Shown: positions 1-17,810, counted from the stretch's first letter. The stretch is 64,000 nucleotides of DNA from Nonomuraea harbinensis (GCF_019396385.1 NZ_JAHKRN010000003.1:1-64000); one strand, 5' to 3'. The notes: generated from the letters alone by a model not told the origin. Numbers and translations: made by a program.

Positions 1-104
1 ACCCGTTCGCCGCTCGAGTACCCCGAAGGGCCTTTCCGCTCGACTTGCATGTGTTAAGCACGCCGCCAGCGTTCGTCCTGAGCCAGGATCAAACTCTCCA
101 TAAA
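1..104 (-). rRNA. rrs: 16S ribosomal RNA, 5' end only (partial)
   Basis: The reverse complement of the first hundred bases reads as the universal 5' end of bacterial 16S rRNA. It contains the AGAGTTTGATCCTGGCTCAG primer site, then GACGAACGCTGGCGGCG and the actinobacterial V1 region. The gene is transcribed leftwards and leaves the window, so only about 7% of it is present. The mature 5' end is placed around 104 by analogy with other actinobacteria and could be off by a few bases. Tyrosyl-tRNA synthetase and a HAD phosphatase lie upstream on the same strand. Confidence 0.97.
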
Positions 105-270
105 ATGAATTTGAATCCCAACCAAAAAGGAATCCGTCACATGAAAAATCATGACGGGGTTGTGCATCATGCACTGGCTTTTAACACACTGTTGAGTTCT
201 CAAGAAACGGACGCGTACACCCGCACCGAAGATTATCGCCTTCAGCGCCAGAGGCGCACATCTGCTCTTC
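105..270 (-). promoter_or_regulatory. 16S rRNA leader with antitermination/processing element
   Basis: This is the transcribed spacer ahead of the 16S gene. On the minus strand it contains TTGAGAACTCAACAGTGTG (about 184-203). This motif is typical of actinobacterial rRNA leaders and is usually connected with antitermination or precursor processing. The whole 105-677 stretch is non-coding leader plus promoters: the open frames through it (such as the plus frame at 45-710) cross the rRNA leader and the 3' end of the HAD gene and have no plausible product. Confidence 0.7.
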
Positions 271-273
271 TCC

Positions 274-303
274 ACTTTATCAGGTGGCCCGATATCCGGT
301 CAA
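274..303 (-). promoter_or_regulatory. rRNA operon candidate promoter, proximal
   Basis: On the minus strand TTGACC (298-303) is followed after 18 bp by TAAAGT (274-279), a good match to a housekeeping sigma promoter. It is the closest of three candidates to the 16S gene and would start RNA about 165 bases upstream of the mature end. Confidence 0.65.
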
Positions 304-347
304 ATCCGTTTACCGGTTCATCTGATCAAGATTTTGGCAGTCCCCGG

Positions 348-376
348 AACTTACCGTGTCATCCTGCGCCTGTCGA
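348..376 (-). promoter_or_regulatory. rRNA operon candidate promoter, middle
   Basis: On the minus strand TCGACA (371-376) and TAAGTT (348-353) are separated by 17 bp. The match is weaker than its neighbours, but several tandem promoters are usual for actinobacterial rRNA operons. Confidence 0.45.
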
Positions 377-531
377 ATCAACCGATTTATTCGGTGATCA
401 CGCCGGACGCCCGAGACAACCCGATCAAGAGCGCATTGCAGCGCTCCGGCCGAGTGGCTTGTTCTCAAGGGACTCTGCCCTGGGGCCCGTCCGCCTGACC
501 GGCGTCCGGCTCACTCCCGGGGCGAGTTATG

Positions 532-560
532 AGGTTAGGTCGCGATCCGCCAGACGTCAA
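532..560 (-). promoter_or_regulatory. rRNA operon candidate promoter, distal
   Basis: On the minus strand TTGACG (555-560) and TAACCT (532-537) are separated by exactly 17 bp. This is the strongest -35 element in the leader. It lies about 120 bp after the stop of the HAD gene, so rRNA transcription need not depend on that gene. Confidence 0.6.
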
Positions 561-677
561 ATCACACGCCGGACGGCCGGCCGGGCTGTCGTCCTCGCGC
601 CACAGCGATGTGGTGCTGAAGGAAGCGTTCTCATCCCCCGAAGCCACCACGCCATGCGTCGGAGGGACGCGGGCCCG

Positions 678-1265
678 CTAACGCATGAGGGCGCGGACCT
701 GGTCCGGTGAGGTGAACAGCTCGGCCGGCATCCCCGCCGCGCGCGCCCCCGCCACGTTGGCCTCGTTGTCGTCGAAGAACAGCGCGTCCCGCGGAGCCAC
801 CCCGAGCCGCGCCGCGCAGATCTCGTACGCCCGCGGGTCCGGCTTGGCGACCCCGATCCGGCACGAGTACGTCAGCGCGTCGAACCGCCCCAGCCAGTCA
901 CCGTGGTCGCGTTCCCACACCGGCACCAGGTCTTCGATGATGTTCGACAGCAGCCCCAGCTTGACCCCGCGGTCGGCGAGTTCGTGCACCAGCGCCACCA
1001 TCTCCCGATCCACCTGCGACCAGCTCTCCAGATCGGCCGCCGTCAGGGCCGCCACGTCGGCGAACTCCACTCCCAGCCGCTCGCCGACCGCCGCCCAGTA
1101 CGCACCGGTCTCCTGCCCGGCGTCGTAGGCGGGCCGACAACCCCAGTAGGCCTCCCAGAACGCCTCGGCGGAGACCCCGCCCAGGTCCACGAGCTGCTGC
1201 TTCGCCTCGTCCGTCTGAGTGCGGGCGATGACACCGTACAGATCGAAAACGATCACTTGATTCAT
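678..1265 (-). CDS. HAD family hydrolase (phosphatase-like)
   Basis: A 195-residue protein with all four haloacid-dehalogenase motifs. FDLYG carries the nucleophile Asp8, and Tyr10 stands in the general-acid position. LLSN carries Ser107. KPDP carries Lys141. FFDDN carries Asp165/166 for Mg2+. The helical cap between residues 15 and 85 fits the class of small soluble phosphatases or dehalogenases acting on phosphorylated metabolites; the substrate cannot be read from sequence. The start ATG is only 32 bp from the divergent glycosyltransferase start. It has no Shine-Dalgarno, but TAGGCT ends 7 nt before it, which suggests a leaderless mRNA. The rRNA promoters lie downstream on the same strand. 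Tyr at the second Asp position occurs in the dehalogenase subgroup, so a C-O or C-halogen hydrolase is an alternative. Confidence 0.88.
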   Translation of the reverse strand: MNQVIVFDLYGVIARTQTDEAKQQLVDLGGVSAEAFWEAYWGCRPAYDAGQETGAYWAAVGERLGVEFADVAALTAADLESWSQVDREMVALVHELADRGVKLGLLSNIIEDLVPVWERDHGDWLGRFDALTYSCRIGVAKPDPRAYEICAARLGVAPRDALFFDDNEANVAGARAAGMPAELFTSPDQVRALMR

Positions 1266-1272
1266 GCATCAG

Positions 1273-1291
1273 AGCCTATGCGCCGTATTCT
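1273..1291. promoter_or_regulatory. Divergent -10 elements for two candidate leaderless genes
   Basis: TATTCT (1286-1291, plus) ends 6 nt before the ATG at 1298. TAGGCT (1273-1278, minus) ends 7 nt before the ATG at 1265. Neither gene has a Shine-Dalgarno sequence and there is no room for a leader, so transcription probably starts at or next to each A of ATG. The -35 elements would fall inside the opposite gene's first codons and are weak. Confidence 0.5.
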
Positions 1292-1297
1292 GCACCG

Positions 1298-2827
1298 ATG
1301 ATCTCTGCCGCCACACTTGCCCCTGATGCCCCGCCAGTTCCGCGACAGAGTCGCACCCGCGGCAGGCCGTACGCGGAGGGGGTGATGGCCGCGCTGGCCG
1401 GTGGGGTGGCGTTCAGCGGGTCGGGCGCGGCGACGCTGAACGGCGACGAGCTGGCCACGATCAGTGCCGCCACCCGCTCGCTGGCCGGACTGTGGGAGCT
1501 GGTCCAGCACATCGACGGCCATTTCCTGCCCTACTACCTGTTCATGCACGTGTGGGCGCTGGCGGGCACGGCGGAGCTGTGGCTGCGGCTGCCGTCGGCG
1601 CTGGCGATCGGCGCGGCGGCGGGTCTGCTGGTGGCGCTGGGCGGGCGGCTGCACAGCACGCGGGCCGGCGTGACGGCGGCCGCGCTGCTGGCGGCGCTGC
1701 CGTCGGTGTCGTACTACGGGGCGTTCGCGCGACCGTACGCGTTCGCCGCGGCCGCGGTCGTGCTGTCGTTCTGGGCGTTGCACCGGGCGCTGGAACGCTC
1801 CGGCACGCGCCGGTGGGCGGCGTACGGCGCGACTGTGGCGCTGGTGTGCTGCACGCACCTGTTCGCGGTGCTGGTGCTGCCGGCCCATCTGCTGCTGATC
1901 CGGCGGGAGACGGCGGCGCGGATGCTCGCCGCGCTGGCGGCGGGGTGCGTGCCCGCCGTGGTGCTGGGGCTCGTCGGGTACGGGGAGCGGCACGCGATCA
2001 GCTGGATCCCGCAGCGTGGCCCCGACGTGCTGCTGAAGTTCCCGAAGATGGCGGCGGGGGCGGCCGAGGCCGGGGTGCCGCTGTTCGTGGTCGCGCTGGC
2101 CGGGGCGGCGCTGCTGGGGCTGTCGCGGCGGGCGGCCGGGCCGCGGGGCGCCGCGAGCACGGGTCTCCCGCCCTGGCGCTGGGCGGGCGCGCTGCTGGGG
2201 TGGCTGGTGCTGCCGCCGCTGCTGCTGCTCGCGGTGTCCCACCTGGTCACGCCGGTGTACGTGGATCGCTACCTGTTCGTGACGGCACCGGCGCTGGCCC
2301 TGCTGGCGGGGCTGGCCGCCGCGCACGCCGGAAGCAGGCGGGTGTCCGTGGCCGTCTGCTGGGCGCTGGTCGCGGTCTGCCTGGCGGCGGGAACGTACCA
2401 ACATGCGGAGGTCCGGGATGAGAACGGGCGGTTCGAGAACTTCCCGTGGGCCATCTCCCGGATCCAGGCCCGGCCGGGCGACGCGATCGTGTACGGGCAG
2501 AGCCAGGTGCGGTCCGGGTTCGACTACTACGGCCCCGCCTACTACGGGCTCGACGGGTACGGGGACGGCTCGATGCCGGAGGACGTGCTCCGGCTCGGCC
2601 ACGACCCGTCGCCGACCGGCTTCGGCTACCGCGAGCGGAGCGCCGTCGCCGGCGCGCTGCGCGGGCGCGAGCGGGTGTGGGTGGTGTGGCGCGGCACCAA
2701 GGCCACGGGCGACCGTCTGGCCCGGGTGCGGGAGGTCGAGGAGGCCGGGTACGAGCGGGAGGGCTCGTGGCACTCGGCCGACCTGCCGGGCATGACGGTC
2801 GCCCTCTACACGAAGGCGGGCGGCTGA
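1298..2827 (+). CDS. Polytopic membrane glycosyltransferase (GT39/PMT-like)
   Basis: A 509-residue integral membrane protein with about ten hydrophobic segments and a soluble C-terminal part from about residue 370. It has the layout of GT-C polyprenyl-phosphate-sugar-dependent transferases. An acidic pair after the first segment (GDELAT, about 50) and the following HIDGHF...Y motif fit the extracytoplasmic catalytic loop of the GT39/PMT superfamily. A sugar would be transferred from a lipid carrier to a cell-wall or protein acceptor on the outer face. The acceptor is unknown and no glycan cluster surrounds it. Transcription is divergent from the HAD gene, apparently leaderless. The stop lies 3 bp from the convergent tyrS stop. 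Confidence 0.75.
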   Translation: MISAATLAPDAPPVPRQSRTRGRPYAEGVMAALAGGVAFSGSGAATLNGDELATISAATRSLAGLWELVQHIDGHFLPYYLFMHVWALAGTAELWLRLPSALAIGAAAGLLVALGGRLHSTRAGVTAAALLAALPSVSYYGAFARPYAFAAAAVVLSFWALHRALERSGTRRWAAYGATVALVCCTHLFAVLVLPAHLLLIRRETAARMLAALAAGCVPAVVLGLVGYGERHAISWIPQRGPDVLLKFPKMAAGAAEAGVPLFVVALAGAALLGLSRRAAGPRGAASTGLPPWRWAGALLGWLVLPPLLLLAVSHLVTPVYVDRYLFVTAPALALLAGLAAAHAGSRRVSVAVCWALVAVCLAAGTYQHAEVRDENGRFENFPWAISRIQARPGDAIVYGQSQVRSGFDYYGPAYYGLDGYGDGSMPEDVLRLGHDPSPTGFGYRERSAVAGALRGRERVWVVWRGTKATGDRLARVREVEEAGYEREGSWHSADLPGMTVALYTKAGG

Positions 2828-2830
2828 GGG

Positions 2831-4096
<1,266 letters not shown>

Positions 4097-4165
4097 GATG
4101 CTGACTTTCCTGATAGATGGTGAGTGGGTACAGCGTGCCTGATCGCGGCCGGACGCCGCCACTTG

Positions 4166-4171
4166 GATAAT
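4166..4171 (+). promoter_or_regulatory. -10 element for candidate leaderless PH-domain gene
   Basis: GATAAT (with overlapping TAATGT) lies 7-9 nt before the ATG at 4181. No Shine-Dalgarno is present. The -35 region is not recognisable. Confidence 0.4.
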
Positions 4172-4180
4172 GTCGGCCCC

Positions 4181-4582
4181 ATGTGGAAGGTCCGTCGTGA
4201 ACTGGCCGTTTTCAAGATCTTAGGGGCTCTGGCGTGCGCGGGGCTCGCAGCGTACTGGTATGCCGGCGGTGACGTGCCAGGAGTGGTCCTCGCGGTGCCG
4301 GCGGCGGTGCTGCTGGGCGGGATGGGGTTGCGCGACATACTGGCCCCGGTGCGGCTGGCGATGGACGAGAGCGGCATCACGGTCGTGCACGGTTTCGCGG
4401 GCAGGCGGCACGTGCCGTGGGACGCCATCCGGGACATCGAGGTGGACGTCCGCAGGCGGTGGGGCCTGCGCAGCGAGATGCTGGAGATCGACACCGGCGA
4501 CCATCTGCACATCTTCAGCGCTCACGACCTCGGCGCCTCGCCCACGGAGGTGGCCGCGGCGTTGCGCCGCCGCGGCATGTGA
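4181..4582 (+). CDS. Small membrane protein with bacterial PH domain
   Basis: A 133-residue protein. Two hydrophobic helices (about 8-28 and 32-50) are followed by a cytoplasmic beta-rich segment, in which [13 protein letters not shown] and [11 protein letters not shown] are the hallmark of bacterial PH-like domains (PF10756 type). The function is unknown; such domains usually assist membrane or protein association. I chose the ATG at 4181, not the earlier in-frame one at 4124, because a -10 element sits just before it and the N-terminus then begins with a normal positively charged, membrane-inserting segment. Its 3' end overlaps the convergent glycosylase gene by 61 bp. Confidence 0.75.
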   Translation: MWKVRRELAVFKILGALACAGLAAYWYAGGDVPGVVLAVPAAVLLGGMGLRDILAPVRLAMDESGITVVHGFAGRRHVPWDAIRDIEVDVRRRWGLRSEMLEIDTGDHLHIFSAHDLGASPTEVAAALRRRGM

Positions 4583-5283
4583 GCGCGGTACGGGGAGACG
4601 GTCGGATCTCCGTCGACCCAGAACCGCCACGGGGTGTCCTTGGCCGTCGAGATCCCGGTGCGCGGCCCCGACCTGATCGCTCCGGGCTCCGGCGGGCGGC
4701 CCTCCAGGACCACCGCCGAGCCGGCGGGCCACACCGGCGGGCCGTCGGCCTGCGGCGCGGCGCTGATCAGGCGGTCGACGGCCGGGATCGCGCCGGGCGG
4801 GCCCTCCCAGACGGCGTCGACGCCGTTGTGCTCGCGCAGCAGCCCGAGCGCCACGGCCAGCCTGGCCGGCCCCCGGCCAAGGTCGCGGTCGGCCACCGGC
4901 CTGGGGCCGCCGTCGCCCGCGGGCGCTCCCCTGCCTGACCGCCGGGACCGGGCCAGGCCGACGCCGCCGACCACCTCACCGGCCCGCAGCAGCACCGCCG
5001 AGCCCTGGTCCTCGGGCAGGCAGACGAGGTTGGCGCAGAAGTGCATGCCGTAGGTGAAGTAAACGTACAGGTGTCCGGGCGGGCCGAACATGACCGCGTT
5101 GCGTGCCGTCTTGCCGCGGTAGGTGTGGGCCGCGGGGTCCTCGCCCGGCCCGCCGTACGCCTCGGCCTCGGTCAGGCGTACGGCCACGCCGCCGTGCACG
5201 ATGAGGCGCCCGAGCAGGTCGGGCGCGACCTCGTGGGACGGCCGGTCGAAGAAGGCCCGCGGCAGCGGGGCCGTGCTCAGCAC
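4522..5283 (-). CDS. mpg: DNA-3-methyladenine glycosylase (AAG/MPG family)
   Basis: About 253 residues, matching the alkyladenine glycosylase family, which starts base-excision repair by removing alkylated purines. [10 protein letters not shown] holds the catalytic Glu, and [17 protein letters not shown] is the family core. [12 protein letters not shown] and [18 protein letters not shown] near the C-terminus are also diagnostic. A GTG start lies 6 bp after the argH stop, so it is likely cotranscribed and translationally coupled with argH. The C-terminus runs about 20 residues past the usual end and overlaps the convergent PH-domain gene. The glycosylase next to tyrS is conserved in mycobacteria. 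Confidence 0.93.
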   Translation of the reverse strand: MLSTAPLPRAFFDRPSHEVAPDLLGRLIVHGGVAVRLTEAEAYGGPGEDPAAHTYRGKTARNAVMFGPPGHLYVYFTYGMHFCANLVCLPEDQGSAVLLRAGEVVGGVGLARSRRSGRGAPAGDGGPRPVADRDLGRGPARLAVALGLLREHNGVDAVWEGPPGAIPAVDRLISAAPQADGPPVWPAGSAVVLEGRPPEPGAIRSGPRTGISTAKDTPWRFWVDGDPTVSPYRAHMPRRRNAAATSVGEAPRS

Positions 5284-5288
5284 CCCGC

Positions 5289-6743
<1,455 letters not shown>

Positions 6744-6753
6744 TTAGTGCACT

Positions 6754-7953
6754 TCACCCCTGCTTCGCGTCGCGAGCCGCCGCGATCTTCGAAGGCAGGC
6801 TGAACAGTTGTACGAAACCCTTGGCCAGCGACTGGTCGAACGAGTCGCCGGTGTCGTAGGTGGCGAGCGAGAAGTCGTACAGCGACTGCTCGGAGCGCCG
6901 GCCCGTGACCGTGGCGCGGCCGCCGTGCAGGGTCATCCTGATGTCACCGCTGACGTACCGCTGCGTGTCGGCGATGAGCGCGTCGAGCCCGCGCTTGAGC
7001 GGCGAGTACCACAGCCCGTCGTAGACCAGCTCGCTCCACCGCTGGTCGACGCCCCGCTTGAAGCGGGCCAGGTCGCGCTCGACGGTGACGCTCTCCAGCT
7101 CCAGGTGCGCCGTGATGAGCGTGATCGCGCCGGGCGCCTCGTACACCTCGCGTGACTTGATGCCGACCAGCCGGTCCTCGACCATGTCGATGCGCCCGAC
7201 GCCGTGCGCGCCGGCCCGCCGGTTCAGCTCGTCGATGATCTCGTACGGGGTGAGCGGGCGGCCGTCGAGCTTGACCGGGACGCCCTGCTCGAAGGTGATG
7301 ACGACCTCGTCGGGCTCGCGCGGCACGGCGGGGTCGGCCGTGTAGGCGTAGACGTCCTCGCTGGGCGCGTTCCAGATGTCTTCGAGGAAGCCGGTCTCGA
7401 TGGCGCGGCCCCACAGGTTCTGGTCGATCGAGAACGGGTTCTTCTTGGTGGTCTCGATGGGCAGGCCCCTGCGCTCGGCGTACTCGATCGCCTTGTCGCG
7501 GGTCCAGGCGAAGTCGCGGGCCGGGGCGACCACCTTGAGCTCGGGGGCCAGCGCCGCCAGCCCGGCCTCGAAGCGGACCTGGTCGTTGCCCTTGCCGGTG
7601 CAGCCGTGGGACACGATCGTGCCGCCGAGCTGCTTCGCCGCGGTGACCAGGTGCTTGACGATGAGCGGGCGCGAGAGCGACGACAGCAGCGGATAGCGGT
7701 CCATGTATAGGGCGTTGGCCTGGAGCGCGGGCACGCAGAAGTCGGCCGCGAACTCCTCCCTGGCGTCGACCACCACGGACTCGACGGCGCCGCAGTCCAG
7801 GGCGCGCTCGCGGATGGCCTTCATGTCCTCGCCGCCCTGGCCGAGGTCCACCGCGACGGCGATGACCTCGGCGTTCATCTTCTCGGCGAGGAACGGGATG
7901 GCCACCGACGTGTCCAGGCCCCCGGAGAACGCCAGGACCACTCTCTCCGTCAT
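6754..7953 (-). CDS. argG: Argininosuccinate synthase
   Basis: A 399-residue ATP-dependent ligase joining citrulline and aspartate. The PP-loop [12 protein letters not shown] is at the N-terminus, followed by [15 protein letters not shown] and the [12 protein letters not shown] segment of the synthetase fold. GGAG lies ahead of the ATG. A 42-bp gap separates it from argR. That gap is AT-rich for this genome and could carry a separate promoter, but no clear ARG box is visible in it. Confidence 0.97.
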   Translation of the reverse strand: MTERVVLAFSGGLDTSVAIPFLAEKMNAEVIAVAVDLGQGGEDMKAIRERALDCGAVESVVVDAREEFAADFCVPALQANALYMDRYPLLSSLSRPLIVKHLVTAAKQLGGTIVSHGCTGKGNDQVRFEAGLAALAPELKVVAPARDFAWTRDKAIEYAERRGLPIETTKKNPFSIDQNLWGRAIETGFLEDIWNAPSEDVYAYTADPAVPREPDEVVITFEQGVPVKLDGRPLTPYEIIDELNRRAGAHGVGRIDMVEDRLVGIKSREVYEAPGAITLITAHLELESVTVERDLARFKRGVDQRWSELVYDGLWYSPLKRGLDALIADTQRYVSGDIRMTLHGGRATVTGRRSEQSLYDFSLATYDTGDSFDQSLAKGFVQLFSLPSKIAAARDAKQG

Positions 7954-7995
7954 TGCTCTGTCTCCATCGATTGCGATAAAGCGTGATAATTCGGT

Positions 7996-10605
<2,610 letters not shown>

Positions 10606-10606
<1 letters not shown>

Positions 10607-11468
10607 CAGGGCACCACCATGGTTCCGATTCCTTCGTTGGTGAAGATCTCCTGCAGCAGCGAGTGGGGCACCCTGCCGTCGAGCACGTGGGCCTGCGGGA
10701 CGCCGTTGCGCACGGCGGTCAGGCAGGCTTCCATCTTGGGCACCATGCCGCTGGACAGCGTGGGCATCAGCCGCTCCAGCTCGGCCGCGCCGATCTCGTC
10801 GATGACGTCGGTGTCGTCCGGCCAGTTGGCGTACAGGCCCTCGACGTCGGTGAGGACGATGAGCTTGTCGGCCTTGAGCGCCACGGCCAGCGCGGCGGCC
10901 GCGGTGTCGGCATTTACATTGTAGATTTCGCCGTCGGCGCCGCGGGCGATGCCGGACACGACCGGGACGCGCCCGTCGGACAGCAGCGCCTCGACCGTGC
11001 CGGGCTCGACCTTGACGATCTCGCCGACCTGGCCGATGTCGACCGGGCTGCCGTCGACGATGGCGCTCTTGCGCTCGGCGGTGAACAGGTGGGCGTCCTC
11101 GCCCGACAGGCCGACCGCGAACGGGCCGTGGCGGTTGATCAGGCCGATGATGTCGCGGCCGACCTGGCCGACCAGCACCATCCTGACGACCTGCATGGCC
11201 TCAGGGGTGGTGACCCGCAGCCCCGCGGTGAACGTGGACTCGATGCCCAGCTTGTCGAGGTGGGCGTTGATCTGCGGGCCGCCGCCGTGCACCACGACCG
11301 GCCGCAGCCCGGCGTGGCGCAGGAAGACGACGTCCTCGGCGAACGACTCCTTGAGCGCCTCGTCGGTCATCGCGTTGCCGCCGTACTTGATGACGACGGT
11401 CGCGCCGTGGAAGCGCTCCAGCCACGGCAGGGCCTCGATGAGCGCGGCCGCCTTCTCCTGCGCGTCCC

Positions 11469-11472
<4 letters not shown>
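10606..11472 (-). CDS. argB: Acetylglutamate kinase
   Basis: A 288-residue amino-acid kinase phosphorylating N-acetylglutamate, commonly the arginine-inhibited step. VIKYGGNAM is the phosphate-binding Lys motif and [11 protein letters not shown] the glycine-rich loop; the C-terminal part has VLTDVEGLY. The N-terminal extension (about residues 1-22) matches arginine-sensitive hexameric kinases, suggesting feedback inhibition. It overlaps argJ by ATGA. Confidence 0.96.
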
Positions 11473-15518
<4,046 letters not shown>

Positions 15519-15527
15519 CGACGCGCG

Positions 15528-15561
15528 AAGCGGCCCGCCCTCGACCGGCGGGCCGCTTTTT
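15528..15561 (+). terminator. Intrinsic terminator after acyl-CoA synthetase
   Basis: A perfect 12-bp stem (15528-15539 with 15547-15558, arm AAGCGGCCCGCC) with a 7-nt loop is followed by a T run, 10 bp after the synthetase stop. Confidence 0.9.
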
Positions 15562-15683
15562 CATGACATATCACCAGGTCAGCACGTCTGCACCAGATCG
15601 CATTACCTTCCACGTAATCGCGTGGCCTATGTGCTCGCTGGCACCGTTGCGGGTGTCGGAACGAACACCTAAGGAGACGCGAG

Positions 15684-16088
15684 ATGAGCACCCCCACCAG
15701 CGCCACTACCGGCCGCGCGAGCTTCCTGCGGCTCGTGCTCGCCGCGGACGCCGTCGTCACAGGGGTCAACGGCCTGGCCTACCTCGCCGCCGCCGGCCTT
15801 CTGAGCGACCTGCTCGGGCCGGACACGGGCCCGCTGCGCGGGATCGGGATCTTCCTGCTCGCGTACGGGGTCGCCGTCGGTCTCCTCGCGGGCCGCCGCC
15901 AGGTCAGCGAGGCGGGCACCCAGGTCGTGATCGGTCTGAACGTCGTCTGGGCACTGGCAAGCGTCGTCGCCGTCGTCACCGGTCTCCTCGCGTTCACCAC
16001 GATCGGCGCTGTGTGGGCGATCCTCCAGGCCCTCGTGGTCGCCGGGTTCGCCGCGCTGCAGATCGCCGGTCTCCGCAAGCTTCGCTAA
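15684..16088 (+). CDS. Four-helix integral membrane protein, unknown function
   Basis: A 134-residue protein with four hydrophobic segments (about 15-40, 48-68, 80-102 and 106-127) joined by short polar loops. No catalytic motif is visible and I do not recognise a named family with confidence. AAGGAG lies just upstream of the ATG. It is followed 22 bp later by the SnoaL-like gene and then a terminator, so the two form a small operon. A CCACG-N6-CGTGG inverted repeat at 15610-15625 may be an operator for it. Confidence 0.75.
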   Translation: MSTPTSATTGRASFLRLVLAADAVVTGVNGLAYLAAAGLLSDLLGPDTGPLRGIGIFLLAYGVAVGLLAGRRQVSEAGTQVVIGLNVVWALASVVAVVTGLLAFTTIGAVWAILQALVVAGFAALQIAGLRKLR

Positions 16089-16110
16089 CCATCTGAAAGG
16101 CTGATAAATC

Positions 16111-16467
16111 ATGACGAACCTCGTCGAGCGTTACGTGGCCGCCTGGAACGAGACCGACCCCGCCGCCCGCGCCGAGGCCGTGGCCGGCGTCTGGACCGAG
16201 GACGCGACGTACACCGACCCGCTGGCGGACGTGGCCGGGCACGCCGGCATCGCCGCCGTCATCGAGGGCGCCCAGGGGATGTTCCCCGGCCTGGTCTTCA
16301 CCCCCGGCGAGCTGTACGACGCCCACCACGGGATCGCCCGCTTCACCTGGCACCTCGGCCCGGAGGGCGGGGAGCCGGTGGCGACCGGCTTCGACGTGGT
16401 GGAGCTGGCCGAGGACGGGCGCATCAGCAAGGTGCTCGGCTTCCTGGACAAGGTGCCGGCCGCCTGA
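16111..16467 (+). CDS. SnoaL-like / NTF2-fold protein
   Basis: A 118-residue single-domain protein with the cone-shaped NTF2 fold pattern. The N-terminal helix YVAAWNETDPAAR is followed by VAGVWTEDATYTDPLADVAG, and a beta-sheet half ends FLDKV. Such proteins are hydrolases, isomerases or binding proteins; the ligand is unknown. It has a GAAAGG ribosome-binding site and shares an operon with the membrane protein. The context (acyl-CoA synthetase, membrane protein) does not define a pathway. Confidence 0.8.
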   Translation: MTNLVERYVAAWNETDPAARAEAVAGVWTEDATYTDPLADVAGHAGIAAVIEGAQGMFPGLVFTPGELYDAHHGIARFTWHLGPEGGEPVATGFDVVELAEDGRISKVLGFLDKVPAA

Positions 16468-16482
16468 CCCTCCTCTCCCATG

Positions 16483-16502
16483 GCCCCCGCCCCGGCGGGG
16501 GC
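16483..16502 (+). terminator. Terminator after SnoaL-like gene
   Basis: GCCCCCGCCCCGGCGGGGGC forms a compact GC stem 15 bp past the stop, followed by TT. A long T tract is absent, as is common in actinomycetes. Confidence 0.7.
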
Positions 16503-16543
16503 TTCCGCTTGCCGCTCCGATGTTTCCACGGATGGTCATGGAC

Positions 16544-16573
16544 TTGTCAGGTGGAAGTCAGTAAAGATCTAAC
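16544..16573 (+). promoter_or_regulatory. Candidate promoter of secreted protein gene
   Basis: TTGTCA (16544-16549) is followed after 18 bp by TCTAAC (16568-16573). It would give a leader of about 50 nt before the secreted-protein gene. Confidence 0.35.
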
Positions 16574-16617
16574 TTGCAGCTTTAGCGTGATTTGCGCTCA
16601 AGAAAGATCAAAGAAGG

Positions 16618-16630
16618 GTACGTAACGTAC
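16618..16630 (+). repeat. Perfect inverted repeat next to start codon
   Basis: GTACGTAACGTAC has two 6-bp arms around a central A. It directly follows the purine-rich AGAAGGG and ends 2 bp before the ATG at 16633. This position could hold an operator or mask the ribosome-binding site. Confidence 0.5.
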
Positions 16631-16632
16631 AC

Positions 16633-17766
16633 ATGCGGGTGGCAAACGCACTACTCACGGCAGTCCTGGCTTCGGCCCTCGTCACCAGCGCCTCCGCCGC
16701 CCACGCGGCGCCGCGCCCCGAGTTCCCCGCGGAGGTGTACGGCGGCGCCTGGCAGGCGGGGCACGTGCAGGGGATCGCGGTGGACGAGAAGAAGGGCTTC
16801 ATGTACTTCTCCTTCACCAACCTGCTCGTCAAGACCGACCTGTCCGGCAAGCCCGTCGGCTCCGTCACCGGCTTCACCGGCCACCTCGGCGACCTCGACT
16901 TCAACCGTCAGGACCGCCGGGTGTACGGGTCGCTGGAATACAAGGACGCGCAGGCGTTCTACATCGCCATCTTCGACGTCGACCGCATCACCAGCCTCGG
17001 CATGGACGCCGAGACCTCCGACGTGGTGACCGCCGTCTACCTCAAGGAGGTGGTCGACGACTACAGCGCCGACATGAACGGCGACGGCGTCTTCGACGGC
17101 AACGTGGCCAACACCCCCGACCACCGCTACGGCTGCAGCGGCATCGACGGCGTCGCGTTCGGCCCCGAGTTCGGCAAACGGCACGGCAAGCAGAAGCTGA
17201 CCGTGGCCTACGGGGTCTACTCCAACACCGCGCGCCAGGACAACGACCACCAGGTATTGCTCCAGTACGACATCACCAAGTGGCGCAAGTACGAGCGCCC
17301 GCTCACCCAGAGCGCCCCGCACACCTCCGGCCCGGCCAAGGTCGACGGGAAGTACTTCGCCCGCACCGGCAACACCCGGTACGGAGTCCAGAACCTGGAG
17401 TACGACGGCCACACCGGCAAGTGGCTGATGGCCGTCTACAAGGGCGCCAAGCCGCAGTTCCCCAACTACTCGATGTTCACCGTCGACGGCGCCACCCGCC
17501 CGGTGCGCGGACCGATCGAGGGACAACCCCAGCCGGAGCAGGGCGACCTGCTCACGCTCGCGCCCGAGGGCCTGCACCACGAGGCGTCGGGCGTCCGCGG
17601 CTGGGAGTCCTCCGGTGAGTACGGCCTGGCCTCGCTGGACGACGGCCGCTTCTACCTGGTGGACGCCGGCACCGTGACCGAGGACGGCGTCACCAAGCAG
17701 ACGGCCCACTCCCGGCTCCACCGCTGGACCGGCAGCACTCCGACCCCGTTCGAGCGCCTCCCCTAG
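16633..17766 (+). CDS. Secreted protein of unknown function with EF-hand-like loop
   Basis: A 377-residue exported protein. Residues 1-26 are a classic Sec signal peptide ending ASAAHA, with cleavage likely after Ala-25 or Ala-26. The mature part is rich in aromatic and acidic residues with repeated beta-type segments (GIAVDEKKGFMYFSF, GDLDFNRQDRRVYGS), consistent with a beta-propeller. DMNGDGVFDG resembles a calcium-binding EF-hand or dockerin loop. I do not recognise the family. It is monocistronic, with strong hairpins after the stop. A secreted phytase-like propeller is one possibility but is not shown. Confidence 0.75.
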   Translation: MRVANALLTAVLASALVTSASAAHAAPRPEFPAEVYGGAWQAGHVQGIAVDEKKGFMYFSFTNLLVKTDLSGKPVGSVTGFTGHLGDLDFNRQDRRVYGSLEYKDAQAFYIAIFDVDRITSLGMDAETSDVVTAVYLKEVVDDYSADMNGDGVFDGNVANTPDHRYGCSGIDGVAFGPEFGKRHGKQKLTVAYGVYSNTARQDNDHQVLLQYDITKWRKYERPLTQSAPHTSGPAKVDGKYFARTGNTRYGVQNLEYDGHTGKWLMAVYKGAKPQFPNYSMFTVDGATRPVRGPIEGQPQPEQGDLLTLAPEGLHHEASGVRGWESSGEYGLASLDDGRFYLVDAGTVTEDGVTKQTAHSRLHRWTGSTPTPFERLP

Positions 17767-17778
17767 CCATCCGGGACA

Positions 17779-17808
17779 GGGCTCCCGACCGGCGAAGCCG
17801 GGGAGCCC
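17779..17808. terminator. Bidirectional terminator hairpin 1
   Basis: GGGCTCCC pairs with GGGAGCCC (17801-17808), with an inner CCGGC/GCCGG stem. It lies between the convergent secreted-protein gene and the small acidic gene. Confidence 0.7.
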
Positions 17809-17810
17809 CC

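Noticed and set aside
45..710. 221-codon frame over the rRNA leader
   Set aside because: It crosses the 16S 5' end, promoters and leader; no ribosome-binding site and no protein-like composition.
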